Below are positions 6,888 through 13,309 of a stretch of DNA of 17,158 nt, piece after piece (the first letter of the stretch is position 1; each line of letters starts with the position of its first letter). The translations under genes were made by a program, and so were the position numbers. Under the pieces are notes generated by a model. That model did not search any database. It was not told the DNA's origin and was given only the letters and a program-made list of their open reading frames with translations. This DNA comes from an uncultured Rhodanobacter sp. (lineage in GTDB: Bacteria; Pseudomonadota; Gammaproteobacteria; Xanthomonadales; Rhodanobacteraceae): NCBI GenBank assembly GCA_903827735.1, contig CAIKJM010000079.1, positions 1-17,158 of the forward strand, written 5' to 3'.

Positions 6888-7454
6888 TCAGCGCCGATAA
6901 AGCGCAAAGCAGACGTCGCCCGCGCGACTTTGCTTGTGCAGTTGCCAGGTCGGCGGCAGCGAAGGAAACGAACCCTGCGGGCACTCGACGTAAACGGTGG
7001 CGGCGTTTGTCAGCCAACCGCCCTGCTCCAGCTGCTGCGCCAGCGTGCTCCACAAATCCAGCGCAAACGGCGGATCGAGAAACACCATGTCCATCGGCTG
7101 CGGCGGACCGTTGAGAAACGCCTGAGCATCGACAACAGCCACGCTGGCGGCTGCAACCTTGAGCCTTTCCAGATTTTGCCGCAGCGCCTGCGCGACCCGC
7201 GCATCGCGCTCGACAAACTGCACGCTGGCCGCGCCGCGCGACAGCGCTTCGATGCCCAGCGCACCGGTGCCCGCGCACAGATCGAGGCAGCGCGCGCCCT
7301 GAATCGTCGGTGCCAGCCAGTTGAACAGGGTCTCGCGCACGCGTTCGGGCGTCGGTCGCAGCCCGGGCAGATCGGGCACATCGAGCCGCGAATTGCGCAG
7401 ATTGCCACCGATGATGCGTATTCGTCCCGAGCCGGGGGCGCGCGCCACGGTCAT
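6888..7454 (-). CDS. rsmD: 16S rRNA (guanine(966)-N2)-methyltransferase
   Basis: This 188-residue class I SAM-dependent methyltransferase modifies G966 of 16S rRNA. The N-terminal RIIGGNLR (13-20) and RPTPERVRETLFNWL (33-47) are RsmD hallmarks. The SAM-binding motif I is LDLCAGTGALGIEALSRGA (57-75), and the catalytic motif IV is DPPF (127-130) in FLDPPF. It starts at an ATG at 7454 and is divergent from ftsY with an 86-bp shared spacer, the same head-to-head arrangement known from E. coli. It precedes coaD on the same strand. Confidence 0.96.
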   Translation of the reverse strand: MTVARAPGSGRIRIIGGNLRNSRLDVPDLPGLRPTPERVRETLFNWLAPTIQGARCLDLCAGTGALGIEALSRGAASVQFVERDARVAQALRQNLERLKVAAASVAVVDAQAFLNGPPQPMDMVFLDPPFALDLWSTLAQQLEQGGWLTNAATVYVECPQGSFPSLPPTWQLHKQSRAGDVCFALYRR

Positions 7455-7540
7455 GCGCGCGCCATTGGCACGGAATCCTCACCGGCCATTACAGGTTGGA
7501 GTGATAGCATGCCTGCCATTGTCTTTGAATCGCCGCCGCA

Positions 7541-8647
7541 ATGCTCAAGTTCTGGAAGAAAAAGCCCGCCGAGACCCCGTCGGAGCCATCCGCTACGCCC
7601 GCGCCAGCGGAAACCCCAGCGCCCGCTAGCAGCAACCCTGCGCTGCACGAGGCACTTGCAGAACTAGCGCCAGCGGCAGAACAGCCGGCAGAAACTGCTG
7701 TTGATGAACCGCCCGCCAAACGCAGCTGGCGGGATCGCCTCTCCGGCAATGCCTTCTCGCGCGGCCTCACCTCGCTCTTCGTCCGTCATCCCAAGCTCGA
7801 TGACGATTTGCTCGACGAACTCGAAACCACGCTGATCACCGCCGACGTCGGTATCGAGGCCAGCACCGAACTGGTGGAAAACCTGCGCAAGCGCATGCAC
7901 AAGCGCGAGTTTGCCGATGCGCCGGCGCTGTTGAAGGCCCTGCGCGAGTCGCTGATCGCCATGCTCCGGCCAATCGAGAAGCCGCTGAATATCGCCGGCC
8001 GCAAGCCTTTCGTTGTGCTGACGGTCGGCATCAACGGCGCGGGCAAGACCACCACGATCGGCAAGCTGGCGCGGCGCTGGAGCGATGAAAAACGCGCCGT
8101 GATCCTTGCGGCAGGTGACACGTTCCGCGCCGCCGCCGTCAACCAGCTGAAAACCTGGGGCGAACGCAATCAGGTGCCGGTGATCTCGCAGGGCCAGGAC
8201 GCCGATTCGGCCAGCGTGATCTTCGATGCGCTGCAGGCCGCTCGCTCGCGCGGCGCCGATGTGCTGATCGCCGACACCGCCGGCCGCCTGCACACGCAGG
8301 GTGGCCTGATGGACGAACTGGGTAAGATCGCCCGCGTGCTGAAAAAAATCGATCCCGATGCGCCGCACGAGGTGCTGATGGTAATCGACGGCACCACCGG
8401 TCAGAACGCTGTGAATCAGGTACGCCAGTTCCGCCAGATAGTCGGCGTCACCGGGCTCGTCGTCACCAAGCTCGATGGCACGGCCAAGGGCGGCGTGATC
8501 TTTGCGCTGGCGCGCGAGTTCGGCCTGCCGATTCGCTTTGTCGGACTGGGCGAAACGGCCACCGATCTGCGCACCTTCGATGCCGAAGCCTTTGTCGATG
8601 GTCTGCTGCCGGCCAGCCTTGGCCGCGATGAGCGCAGCCATGACTGA
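7541..8647 (+). CDS. ftsY: Signal recognition particle receptor FtsY
   Basis: This 368-residue SRP GTPase docks ribosome-SRP complexes at the inner membrane and passes them to SecYEG. After a short lysine-rich start (MLKFWKKK) comes a Pro/Ala/Glu-rich region (about 9-60), the shortened acidic A domain. The four-helix N domain is about 62-150 and the GTPase G domain about 155-360. Visible GTPase motifs are GINGAGKT (163-170), DTFRAAA (193-199), DTAGR (245-249), TKLDG (309-313) and GLGE (335-338). It has no clear Shine-Dalgarno site before the ATG. Unlike in E. coli, ftsE and ftsX do not follow; an AsmA-like gene does, 25 bp downstream. Confidence 0.97.
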   Translation: MLKFWKKKPAETPSEPSATPAPAETPAPASSNPALHEALAELAPAAEQPAETAVDEPPAKRSWRDRLSGNAFSRGLTSLFVRHPKLDDDLLDELETTLITADVGIEASTELVENLRKRMHKREFADAPALLKALRESLIAMLRPIEKPLNIAGRKPFVVLTVGINGAGKTTTIGKLARRWSDEKRAVILAAGDTFRAAAVNQLKTWGERNQVPVISQGQDADSASVIFDALQAARSRGADVLIADTAGRLHTQGGLMDELGKIARVLKKIDPDAPHEVLMVIDGTTGQNAVNQVRQFRQIVGVTGLVVTKLDGTAKGGVIFALAREFGLPIRFVGLGETATDLRTFDAEAFVDGLLPASLGRDERSHD

Positions 8648-8672
8648 CCGCCCGCATCGGCACGGTTGATTG

Positions 8673-9746
8673 ATGCGGCGCCGCTGGCGGCTGACTTTGC
8701 TGGTCTTCAGCGGCGTGACGCTGACGGTGGCGCTTGCAGCTGTGGTGGCCGTTTATCTGTTACTCCGTCCGGAACGCTTCACCGCTATGTTGCAAGCCGA
8801 GGCCCGCGCCGCCGGACTGGAGCTGAATCTCGCCAGCCCGGCCCGCCCTACGCTGTTCCCACGGCCGGCGCTGGACCTCAGCGGCATCACTATCAACGCG
8901 CAGGACGCGAGCGTACCGATTCTGCTCGCTGCGCGCGGTCAGCTCGCGCTGCCGTGGCGCACCTTGCTCGGTGGCCCGACCGTGATCTCACAGCTTCAAA
9001 TAGATGCTCCTCGCGTCGACCTTGAAGCACTGCAGGCATGGCTGGCGGAGTTGCCGGCCAAGCCGCAGAGCGCACCGACCAATATTCCGCGGATCGATAC
9101 GGGCGTAAGTATCATCCGCGGCAGCATCGTCCGCGGTGACGAACTGCTGCTGGGCAACGTTTCACTGGATGCCGGCAGCCTGATCTCCGGCCAGCCGTTC
9201 CCGCTCACGTTGTCAGCTACGACGGCGTCGGGTCTGCCACTTCAGCTGCGCCTGCTGGCGACGCCGCGCATCCAGGAAAACTCGCTCCAGCTCGACGATA
9301 TCGCGCTGCATATCGCACAGGGCAGTTCGCTGAATCTGGCCCTCAAAGGCAGCGCCCGCTGGCACGGCGCCGCCGACGCCGACGCCGATCTGACCGGCAC
9401 GCTCGATCAATCCAACGCGAACCACTACGTCATCTCGGTAAAACTCAAACCCGCCGATCAAACCAATCCACTGCTGCTCGCCCTGAAACTGGATGGCCCA
9501 GACAACCACGCGGATCTGCGCCTGCCGCCGCTAGCGCTTGCCAGCTGGTGGAGTCAACTCGCCGGGTCCTACGCCGTTCCGCTGACCATGCCGCCGGCGA
9601 ATGGTCATCTGGAAATGTCGACATTTGAAGCTGCCGGCATCAGGGTCGAAGGGCTGACGCTGGATACCGGAGATGCGACGCCAGCGCCAACGGCTACGGC
9701 CGCCAAGCCCGCTCCCGCAAAACCGGCCGCAAAGACAAAACCATGA
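8673..9746 (+). CDS. AsmA-like envelope protein
   Basis: This 357-residue protein has one N-terminal membrane anchor (residues 7-31, preceded by RRRWR) and a periplasmic beta-rich region. The segment RPxLFPRPALDLSGITI, soon after the anchor, resembles the start of the AsmA N-terminal domain. AsmA/TamB-type proteins are thought to take part in lipid transport to, or upkeep of, the outer membrane. The protein is shorter than E. coli AsmA (about 617 residues) and ends in a low-complexity Ala/Pro/Lys tail (about 334-357). The ATG at 8673 was chosen over the adjacent TTG at 8670. Its stop overlaps the mutY start (ATGA), so the two are coupled; I recall an AsmA-like/mutY/yggX order in Pseudomonas too. 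Confidence 0.7.
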   Translation: MRRRWRLTLLVFSGVTLTVALAAVVAVYLLLRPERFTAMLQAEARAAGLELNLASPARPTLFPRPALDLSGITINAQDASVPILLAARGQLALPWRTLLGGPTVISQLQIDAPRVDLEALQAWLAELPAKPQSAPTNIPRIDTGVSIIRGSIVRGDELLLGNVSLDAGSLISGQPFPLTLSATTASGLPLQLRLLATPRIQENSLQLDDIALHIAQGSSLNLALKGSARWHGAADADADLTGTLDQSNANHYVISVKLKPADQTNPLLLALKLDGPDNHADLRLPPLALASWWSQLAGSYAVPLTMPPANGHLEMSTFEAAGIRVEGLTLDTGDATPAPTATAAKPAPAKPAAKTKP

Positions 9747-10789
9747 CGTCATGCTTCGCACAACGCCTGCTGCGCTGGTTCGACCAGCACGGCCGCAGGG
9801 ATCTGCCGTGGCAGCACCCGCGCGACGCCTATCGTGTCTGGCTTTCGGAGGTGATGCTGCAGCAGACTCAGGTGAGTACGGTCATCGGTTATTTCGAGCG
9901 TTTCGTCGGCGCACTGCCCACGCTGCGCGATCTTGCTTCGGCCGATGAAGACACGGTGCTCGCCCTGTGGTCAGGCCTGGGCTACTACCGCCGCGCGCGT
10001 TTTTTGCATCGGGCAGCGCAGACTTGCATGGAACGGCACAACGGCGAAATGCCGCGTGACTACCAGGCGTTGACGGCCCTTCCCGGCATCGGCCGCTCAA
10101 CCGCCGGGGCCATCCTAGCGCAAGCTTACAGCCTGCGTTTTCCGATACTCGACGGCAACGTCAAACGCGTGCTGACCCGCTATCACGGCATCCACGGCCA
10201 GCCCGGTCAGAGCGCGGTGGAGAAACAGTTGTGGCAGCACGCCGACGTCCACACCCCGGCAGAGCGCGTAGCTGACTACACGCAGGCGATCATGGATCTT
10301 GGTGCCACGGTCTGCGTGCGCTCTCGTCCGGCGTGCGGAGACTGCCCGCTGAAAAACGACTGCATCGCCTACCGCGACAACTTGACTACGCTGTTACCCA
10401 GCCGCAAGCCCGCCAAGGCCATTCCCACACGCAGCACCGTCATGCTGATTATCAGAGACACGCAGCGGCGTGTGCTGCTCGAACGGCGAGGTCCGGTCGG
10501 CGTATGGCCTGGCCTGTGGAGCCTGCCCGAAGCGAGCGATTCGGACAGCGCGTGGTCTATCGCTCAAAAATTCGCGCGCATCGACGACGCGCAGGCGCTG
10601 GCTCCGTTCGTACACGTGTTCAGCCACTACCGTCTGGATATCGAACCGCTGCTCTTTGAAGGCGCCGTGGCGCAACGCGGTGTTGCTGATAACTCTCAGC
10701 AGCGCTGGTGCAGCACCAACGAACTGAGCACACTCGGCCTGCCTGCACCCGTGCGCGAGCTGCTGCTGAAGATCGATGAAGTAATCTAA
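9743..10789 (+). CDS. mutY: Adenine DNA glycosylase MutY
   Basis: This 348-residue base-excision repair enzyme removes adenine mispaired with 8-oxoguanine. The N-terminal glycosylase domain has catalytic E36 in LSEVMLQQTQV, the helix-hairpin-helix LPGIGRSTAGAI (113-124) and the catalytic Asp D137 in ILDGNVKRVL. The [4Fe-4S] ligands are C191-x6-C198-x2-C201-x5-C207, the exact family spacing. The C-terminal NUDIX-like domain (about 230-348) reads 8-oxoG and contains the FSHYRLDI segment typical of MutY. The start overlaps the preceding stop by ATGA. yggX follows at a 56-bp distance. Confidence 0.97.
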   Translation: MTSCFAQRLLRWFDQHGRRDLPWQHPRDAYRVWLSEVMLQQTQVSTVIGYFERFVGALPTLRDLASADEDTVLALWSGLGYYRRARFLHRAAQTCMERHNGEMPRDYQALTALPGIGRSTAGAILAQAYSLRFPILDGNVKRVLTRYHGIHGQPGQSAVEKQLWQHADVHTPAERVADYTQAIMDLGATVCVRSRPACGDCPLKNDCIAYRDNLTTLLPSRKPAKAIPTRSTVMLIIRDTQRRVLLERRGPVGVWPGLWSLPEASDSDSAWSIAQKFARIDDAQALAPFVHVFSHYRLDIEPLLFEGAVAQRGVADNSQQRWCSTNELSTLGLPAPVRELLLKIDEVI

Positions 10790-10807
10790 GCGCTGAACCC
10801 GTACGCG

Positions 10808-10829
10808 CGGCGCCTGAAAGGTGGCGCCG
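10808..10829 (+). repeat. Intergenic hairpin between mutY and yggX
   Basis: CGGCGCC (10808-10814) and GGCGCCG (10823-10829) pair perfectly around an 8-nt loop (7-bp stem). There is no T-run, and the yggX ribosome site starts 6 nt later. It is more likely an mRNA structure that tunes or separates yggX expression than a terminator. Confidence 0.45.
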
Positions 10830-10845
10830 ACAACAAAGGAATCCG

Positions 10846-11124
10846 ATGAGCCGCACCGTCCACTGCAGCAAACTCGACATCGATGCCGAAGGCCTGGATT
10901 TCGCTCCGTGGCCGGGACCGCTCGGTCAGCGCATTTACACGCAGATATCCAAGCCAGCGTGGCAGCAATGGCTAAGCCACCAGACCATGCTGATCAACGA
11001 GTACCGGCTCAATCCACTCGACCCTAAAGCGCGCAAATACCTAGGCGAGGAGATGGAAAAATTTCTGTTTGGCGGCGACGCTGCCAAACCCACCGGTTAC
11101 GTCGACCCCGATAATGAGCCTTGA
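10846..11124 (+). CDS. yggX: Probable Fe(2+)-trafficking protein YggX
   Basis: This 92-residue cytosolic protein of the YggX family protects iron-sulfur proteins against oxidative damage and is thought to handle ferrous iron. The opening RTVHCSKL contains the conserved Cys (C7), and GLDFAPWPGPLG, WQQWLSHQTMLINEYRLNP and the late MEKFLFGG segment are diagnostic. A good ribosome site AAAGGA (10835-10840) lies 5 nt before the ATG. It is the usual partner of mutY, whose product holds a [4Fe-4S] cluster. The stop codon lies inside the -35 box of the following tRNA promoter. Confidence 0.96.
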   Translation: MSRTVHCSKLDIDAEGLDFAPWPGPLGQRIYTQISKPAWQQWLSHQTMLINEYRLNPLDPKARKYLGEEMEKFLFGGDAAKPTGYVDPDNEP

Positions 11125-11149
11125 CGAAAACCCGAGTATTCGGTTTAAT
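11121..11149 (+). promoter_or_regulatory. Sigma-70 promoter of tRNA-Phe
   Basis: TTGACG (11121-11126) and TTTAAT (11144-11149) are separated by exactly 17 nt. A GC-rich stretch (GCGCGG) follows the -10 box, as in stable-RNA promoters under stringent control. Transcription would begin near 11156, leaving about 40 nt of 5' leader before the tRNA. The TGA stop of yggX (11122-11124) lies within the -35 hexamer. Confidence 0.75.
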
Positions 11150-11195
11150 GCGCGGCTCTACATGGAACGAACAACCCGCGCGGTTGTGCATTTTC

Positions 11196-11271
11196 GGCCG
11201 GGTAGCTCAGTTGGTAGAGCAGGGGATTGAAAATCCCCGTGTCGGCGGTTCGATTCCGTCCCCGGCCACCA
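11196..11271 (+). tRNA. tRNA-Phe (anticodon GAA)
   Basis: This is a 76-nt cloverleaf. The acceptor stem is GGCCGGG (11196-11202) with CCCGGCC (11261-11267), then discriminator A and an encoded CCA. The D-arm has TAGCTCAGTTGGTAGAGCA. The anticodon stem GGGGA/TCCCC encloses TTGAAAA with GAA at 11229-11231 (position 34-36). The T-arm loop is TTCGATT. All stems pair, so the gene looks functional. Confidence 0.98.
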
Positions 11272-11288
11272 TGTAGATCAATGATTTA

Positions 11289-11313
11289 GGCCATCCTAGC
11301 GGGTGGCCTTTTT
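11289..11313 (+). terminator. Intrinsic terminator after tRNA-Phe
   Basis: GGCCATCC (11289-11296) pairs with GGGTGGCC (11301-11308), including one T-G wobble, around a TAGC loop, and five Ts follow (11309-11313). On the minus strand the same hairpin is preceded by AAAAA and followed by TAAAT, so it may also stop leftward transcripts from the adhesin locus. The stretch 11314-11451 holds no gene I can support. Confidence 0.88.
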
Positions 11314-11451
11314 CGTTCTATCGGTTTTATGCATTGCGGCGCACGCAAGCAAGTACTCGCAAAGTTGGAAACGGAGCAATCAGAGCAGCCGCTGCATCCA
11401 CGCGCATTGCCGCGCTCGTGCACAGCTAAGCCGCGAAACTAATAGCCGCGT

Positions 11452-12324
11452 TTATTTCTGGCGCGTACTGCCGGAGAGTTCGACGCGCCGATTCGGCGAT
11501 AGGCAGGCGATCAACGCCGCGCGATTTTTATCGGTGCATTGCACGACCGGGCTAGCTTCTCCCCTGCCCTCACTGTGAATGGCGCTGGCTGGAACGCCGC
11601 CCTGGATAAGATAGCCCTGCACGGATTCCGCGCGCTCTTTGGATAGGCGCAGATTGGCCTTCTTGCTGCCGATACGGTCGGTATAACCAACAACCAGAAT
11701 ATCCTGCAATTGGCTGGCAACCAGCACCTCTTGCATGAACTGGCCAAGGCTTTCGCGACCCTCTTCGGTCAGATCGGCGCTGTTGAATGCAAACAGCGCG
11801 TCGGCCGACAAGCGAATCGGATCGCTCGGCAGTGTCGGCATCGTTGCCGGGGTAGCCGATGCCGCTTGCGCAACTTGAGCGGGCGGAGCCTCGGCAGGTT
11901 TCGGTTTGTCAACGATCAACCGGCAGGACTCTGGTTTCCAGTGCGTCGTCTGCACGCGATGCTTGCTGTCGAAGTCGATCTGGTACTGACAGCGGGAGAA
12001 GTCGGCCTCGCCATCTTCACGGCGAAAATTGAGGATGTAGTTCCACTGCTTGACGCCGAACACCCCTTCGTTGAAATGCGGTGTGCCCAGCAATTTGTAC
12101 AGCTGATCCTTGGTCATGCCGGGCATGACCTGCCGCAAATTCTCAGGACTGACGTAAGCGCCTTCAGGCACGGTGGCTTTGGCCGGATCAGGGAACGTGA
12201 CTTCTCCCTGGACTTCGCCCTCGGATGACGCATGCTTGGTCAACGTGCTGCACCCGGTGGTCAGCAACAGCCACGCGCAGGCGACTGGCAGAACCAACCA
12301 CGGATGTGCTTTGAACCGTTGCAT
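11452..12324 (-). CDS. BamE-like/OmpA-like lipoprotein, TpgA-type adhesin partner
   Basis: This 290-residue lipoprotein has a signal ending LLLTTGC with lipidated C25 (Ser at +2, so outer-membrane sorting). A SmpA/OmlA (BamE-like) domain is at about 57-136, with the typical VMPGMTKDQLYKLLGTP and WNYILNFR segments. An Ala/Pro-rich linker (about 140-168) follows, then an OmpA C-terminal peptidoglycan-binding domain (about 170-286). D216 and R231 match the diaminopimelate-binding residues. The CxxxxxxxxxxC pair (C263, C274) before NRRVE mirrors E. coli OmpA. BamE-like plus OmpA-like is the architecture of TpgA, which interacts with the adhesin AtaA in Acinetobacter Tol 5 and aids its surface display. 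The ATG at 12324 follows GGGGA by 4 nt. It lies 52 bp after the mini-TAA on the same strand, probably in one operon. Confidence 0.88.
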   Translation of the reverse strand: MQRFKAHPWLVLPVACAWLLLTTGCSTLTKHASSEGEVQGEVTFPDPAKATVPEGAYVSPENLRQVMPGMTKDQLYKLLGTPHFNEGVFGVKQWNYILNFRREDGEADFSRCQYQIDFDSKHRVQTTHWKPESCRLIVDKPKPAEAPPAQVAQAASATPATMPTLPSDPIRLSADALFAFNSADLTEEGRESLGQFMQEVLVASQLQDILVVGYTDRIGSKKANLRLSKERAESVQGYLIQGGVPASAIHSEGRGEASPVVQCTDKNRAALIACLSPNRRVELSGSTRQK

Positions 12325-12376
12325 GATGTCCCCTGATTTCCGATCGTTAAAATCTATGCTTCCAATGATGAATGTC

Positions 12377-13141
12377 TCACCATTGCATTCCAGCGCCAAT
12401 AGTCAGGCCATCGTTGCCACGACTATCGGAGGAACCGGTTGCCTTGTAAACCCAGCGTCCGTTTTCAGAAATTGTTGACACGCCAACAGCAACACCGGAC
12501 TCACCGCGGAACGTGCCTGCCGATGCTGCCGCCATGGTTTTACCCGGAAGATACGCCTGCGGCAGCCCCGCCATGGCCATCGCCCCTGAAACGCCGGCGT
12601 TGGCCTGATTCCCTACCCGCTGAATCTGGCTGTTGAGCACAGTGGTTCGCTGGTCGGTGTAGGTTTGTGCCCAGTTCTGCGCCTGCTGCACGCCCGCATT
12701 CAACTGCGCCACGTTTGCAGCGTCGGTATTGGCGGTACCCGCGGCGACGTTGGTTATTTGCCGGTTGCTGGCTGCGCTTCCCACAGAAATCGTGTTGGCA
12801 ATATTGGCTACCGAACCCGCGCCCAAGGCCACCGAGTTATCGGCCGTAGCCGACGCGCTGGCGCCGATCGCTACGGCGTTATCGCCTGACGCCAACGACC
12901 CACTGCCGATCGCCACGCTATTGACACCGGTCGCGCTTGCCGACGGTTCATTCGATACGGGCATTAGCCCCCTGACCTGTGGCGCTGCCGAGGATGCGGC
13001 AAGTGCAGGCTGGATGGCATCCGCAACGTCAGCTGCACGCCTTTGCTGGGGCCCAGCGAGACAAAGCATGGGTAGAAGCGCCGCCAGACCTAGCGGCAAC
13101 ACTTTCCAAGGGTGCCTTTGCAGCACTCGAATAACGGTCAT
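12377..13141 (-). CDS. Mini trimeric autotransporter adhesin (YadA-like)
   Basis: This complete 254-residue protein has a signal peptide (1-29, cleavage near CLA|GP) and an unstructured Ala-rich stretch (30-70). A minimal YadA-like head holds three SVAIG-type repeats (75-79, 89-93, 103-107). Then come a neck (RQITNVAAGTANTDAANVAQL, 127-147), a short coiled-coil stalk (about 150-185) and a four-strand YadA membrane anchor (about 186-254) ending in the obligatory aromatic (GAGMQW). Each subunit would give four strands of a trimeric outer-membrane barrel. It is far shorter than typical adhesins, and its last 180 residues closely resemble the end of the neighbouring giant adhesin. The ATG at 13141 has GGGGA 4 nt upstream; the longer reading to 13189 lacks support. 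Function could be a short adhesin or a modifier of the large one; the latter is inference. Confidence 0.87.
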   Translation of the reverse strand: MTVIRVLQRHPWKVLPLGLAALLPMLCLAGPQQRRAADVADAIQPALAASSAAPQVRGLMPVSNEPSASATGVNSVAIGSGSLASGDNAVAIGASASATADNSVALGAGSVANIANTISVGSAASNRQITNVAAGTANTDAANVAQLNAGVQQAQNWAQTYTDQRTTVLNSQIQRVGNQANAGVSGAMAMAGLPQAYLPGKTMAAASAGTFRGESGVAVGVSTISENGRWVYKATGSSDSRGNDGLTIGAGMQW

Positions 13142-13179
13142 CGGGTCCCCAACAAAGAGAGTTGCACGGTTCTGTGCGC

Positions 13180-13208
13180 AATATCTCACTATTCCCTATC
13201 CGCGCCAA
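13180..13208 (-). promoter_or_regulatory. Candidate promoter of the mini-TAA/lipoprotein pair
   Basis: On the minus strand TTGGCG (13203-13208) and GATATT (13180-13185) are 17 nt apart, four of six matches each to sigma-70 consensus. Start of transcription would fall near 13173, giving a leader of about 32 nt. The 168-bp spacer between the two adhesin genes shows no clear terminator for the large gene, so read-through is also possible. Confidence 0.35.
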
Positions 13209-13309
13209 ATCGCGGGCGAAAACAGTCGTGGGGTTGGGCTGTCTAGTCATTCGGCGATGTGGCCGAGCTTCTCTTCTCCGCTGCGTCAATCAGTTTGCCT
13301 TCACCGGAT

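Noticed and set aside
6838..7482. 214-residue minus-strand open frame overlapping rsmD
   Set aside because: Arg/Ala-rich out-of-frame shadow of rsmD, which has clear SAM-binding and DPPF motifs.
7664..8641. 325-residue open frame opposite ftsY
   Set aside because: It is the antisense shadow of a well-supported ftsY; there is no ribosome site and no recognisable motif.
11196..13141. tRNA-Phe as the attachment site of a genomic island carrying the adhesin locus
   Set aside because: No integrase gene and no repeat of the tRNA 3' end are visible within the window, so an island boundary cannot be supported; the far side of the locus is not visible.
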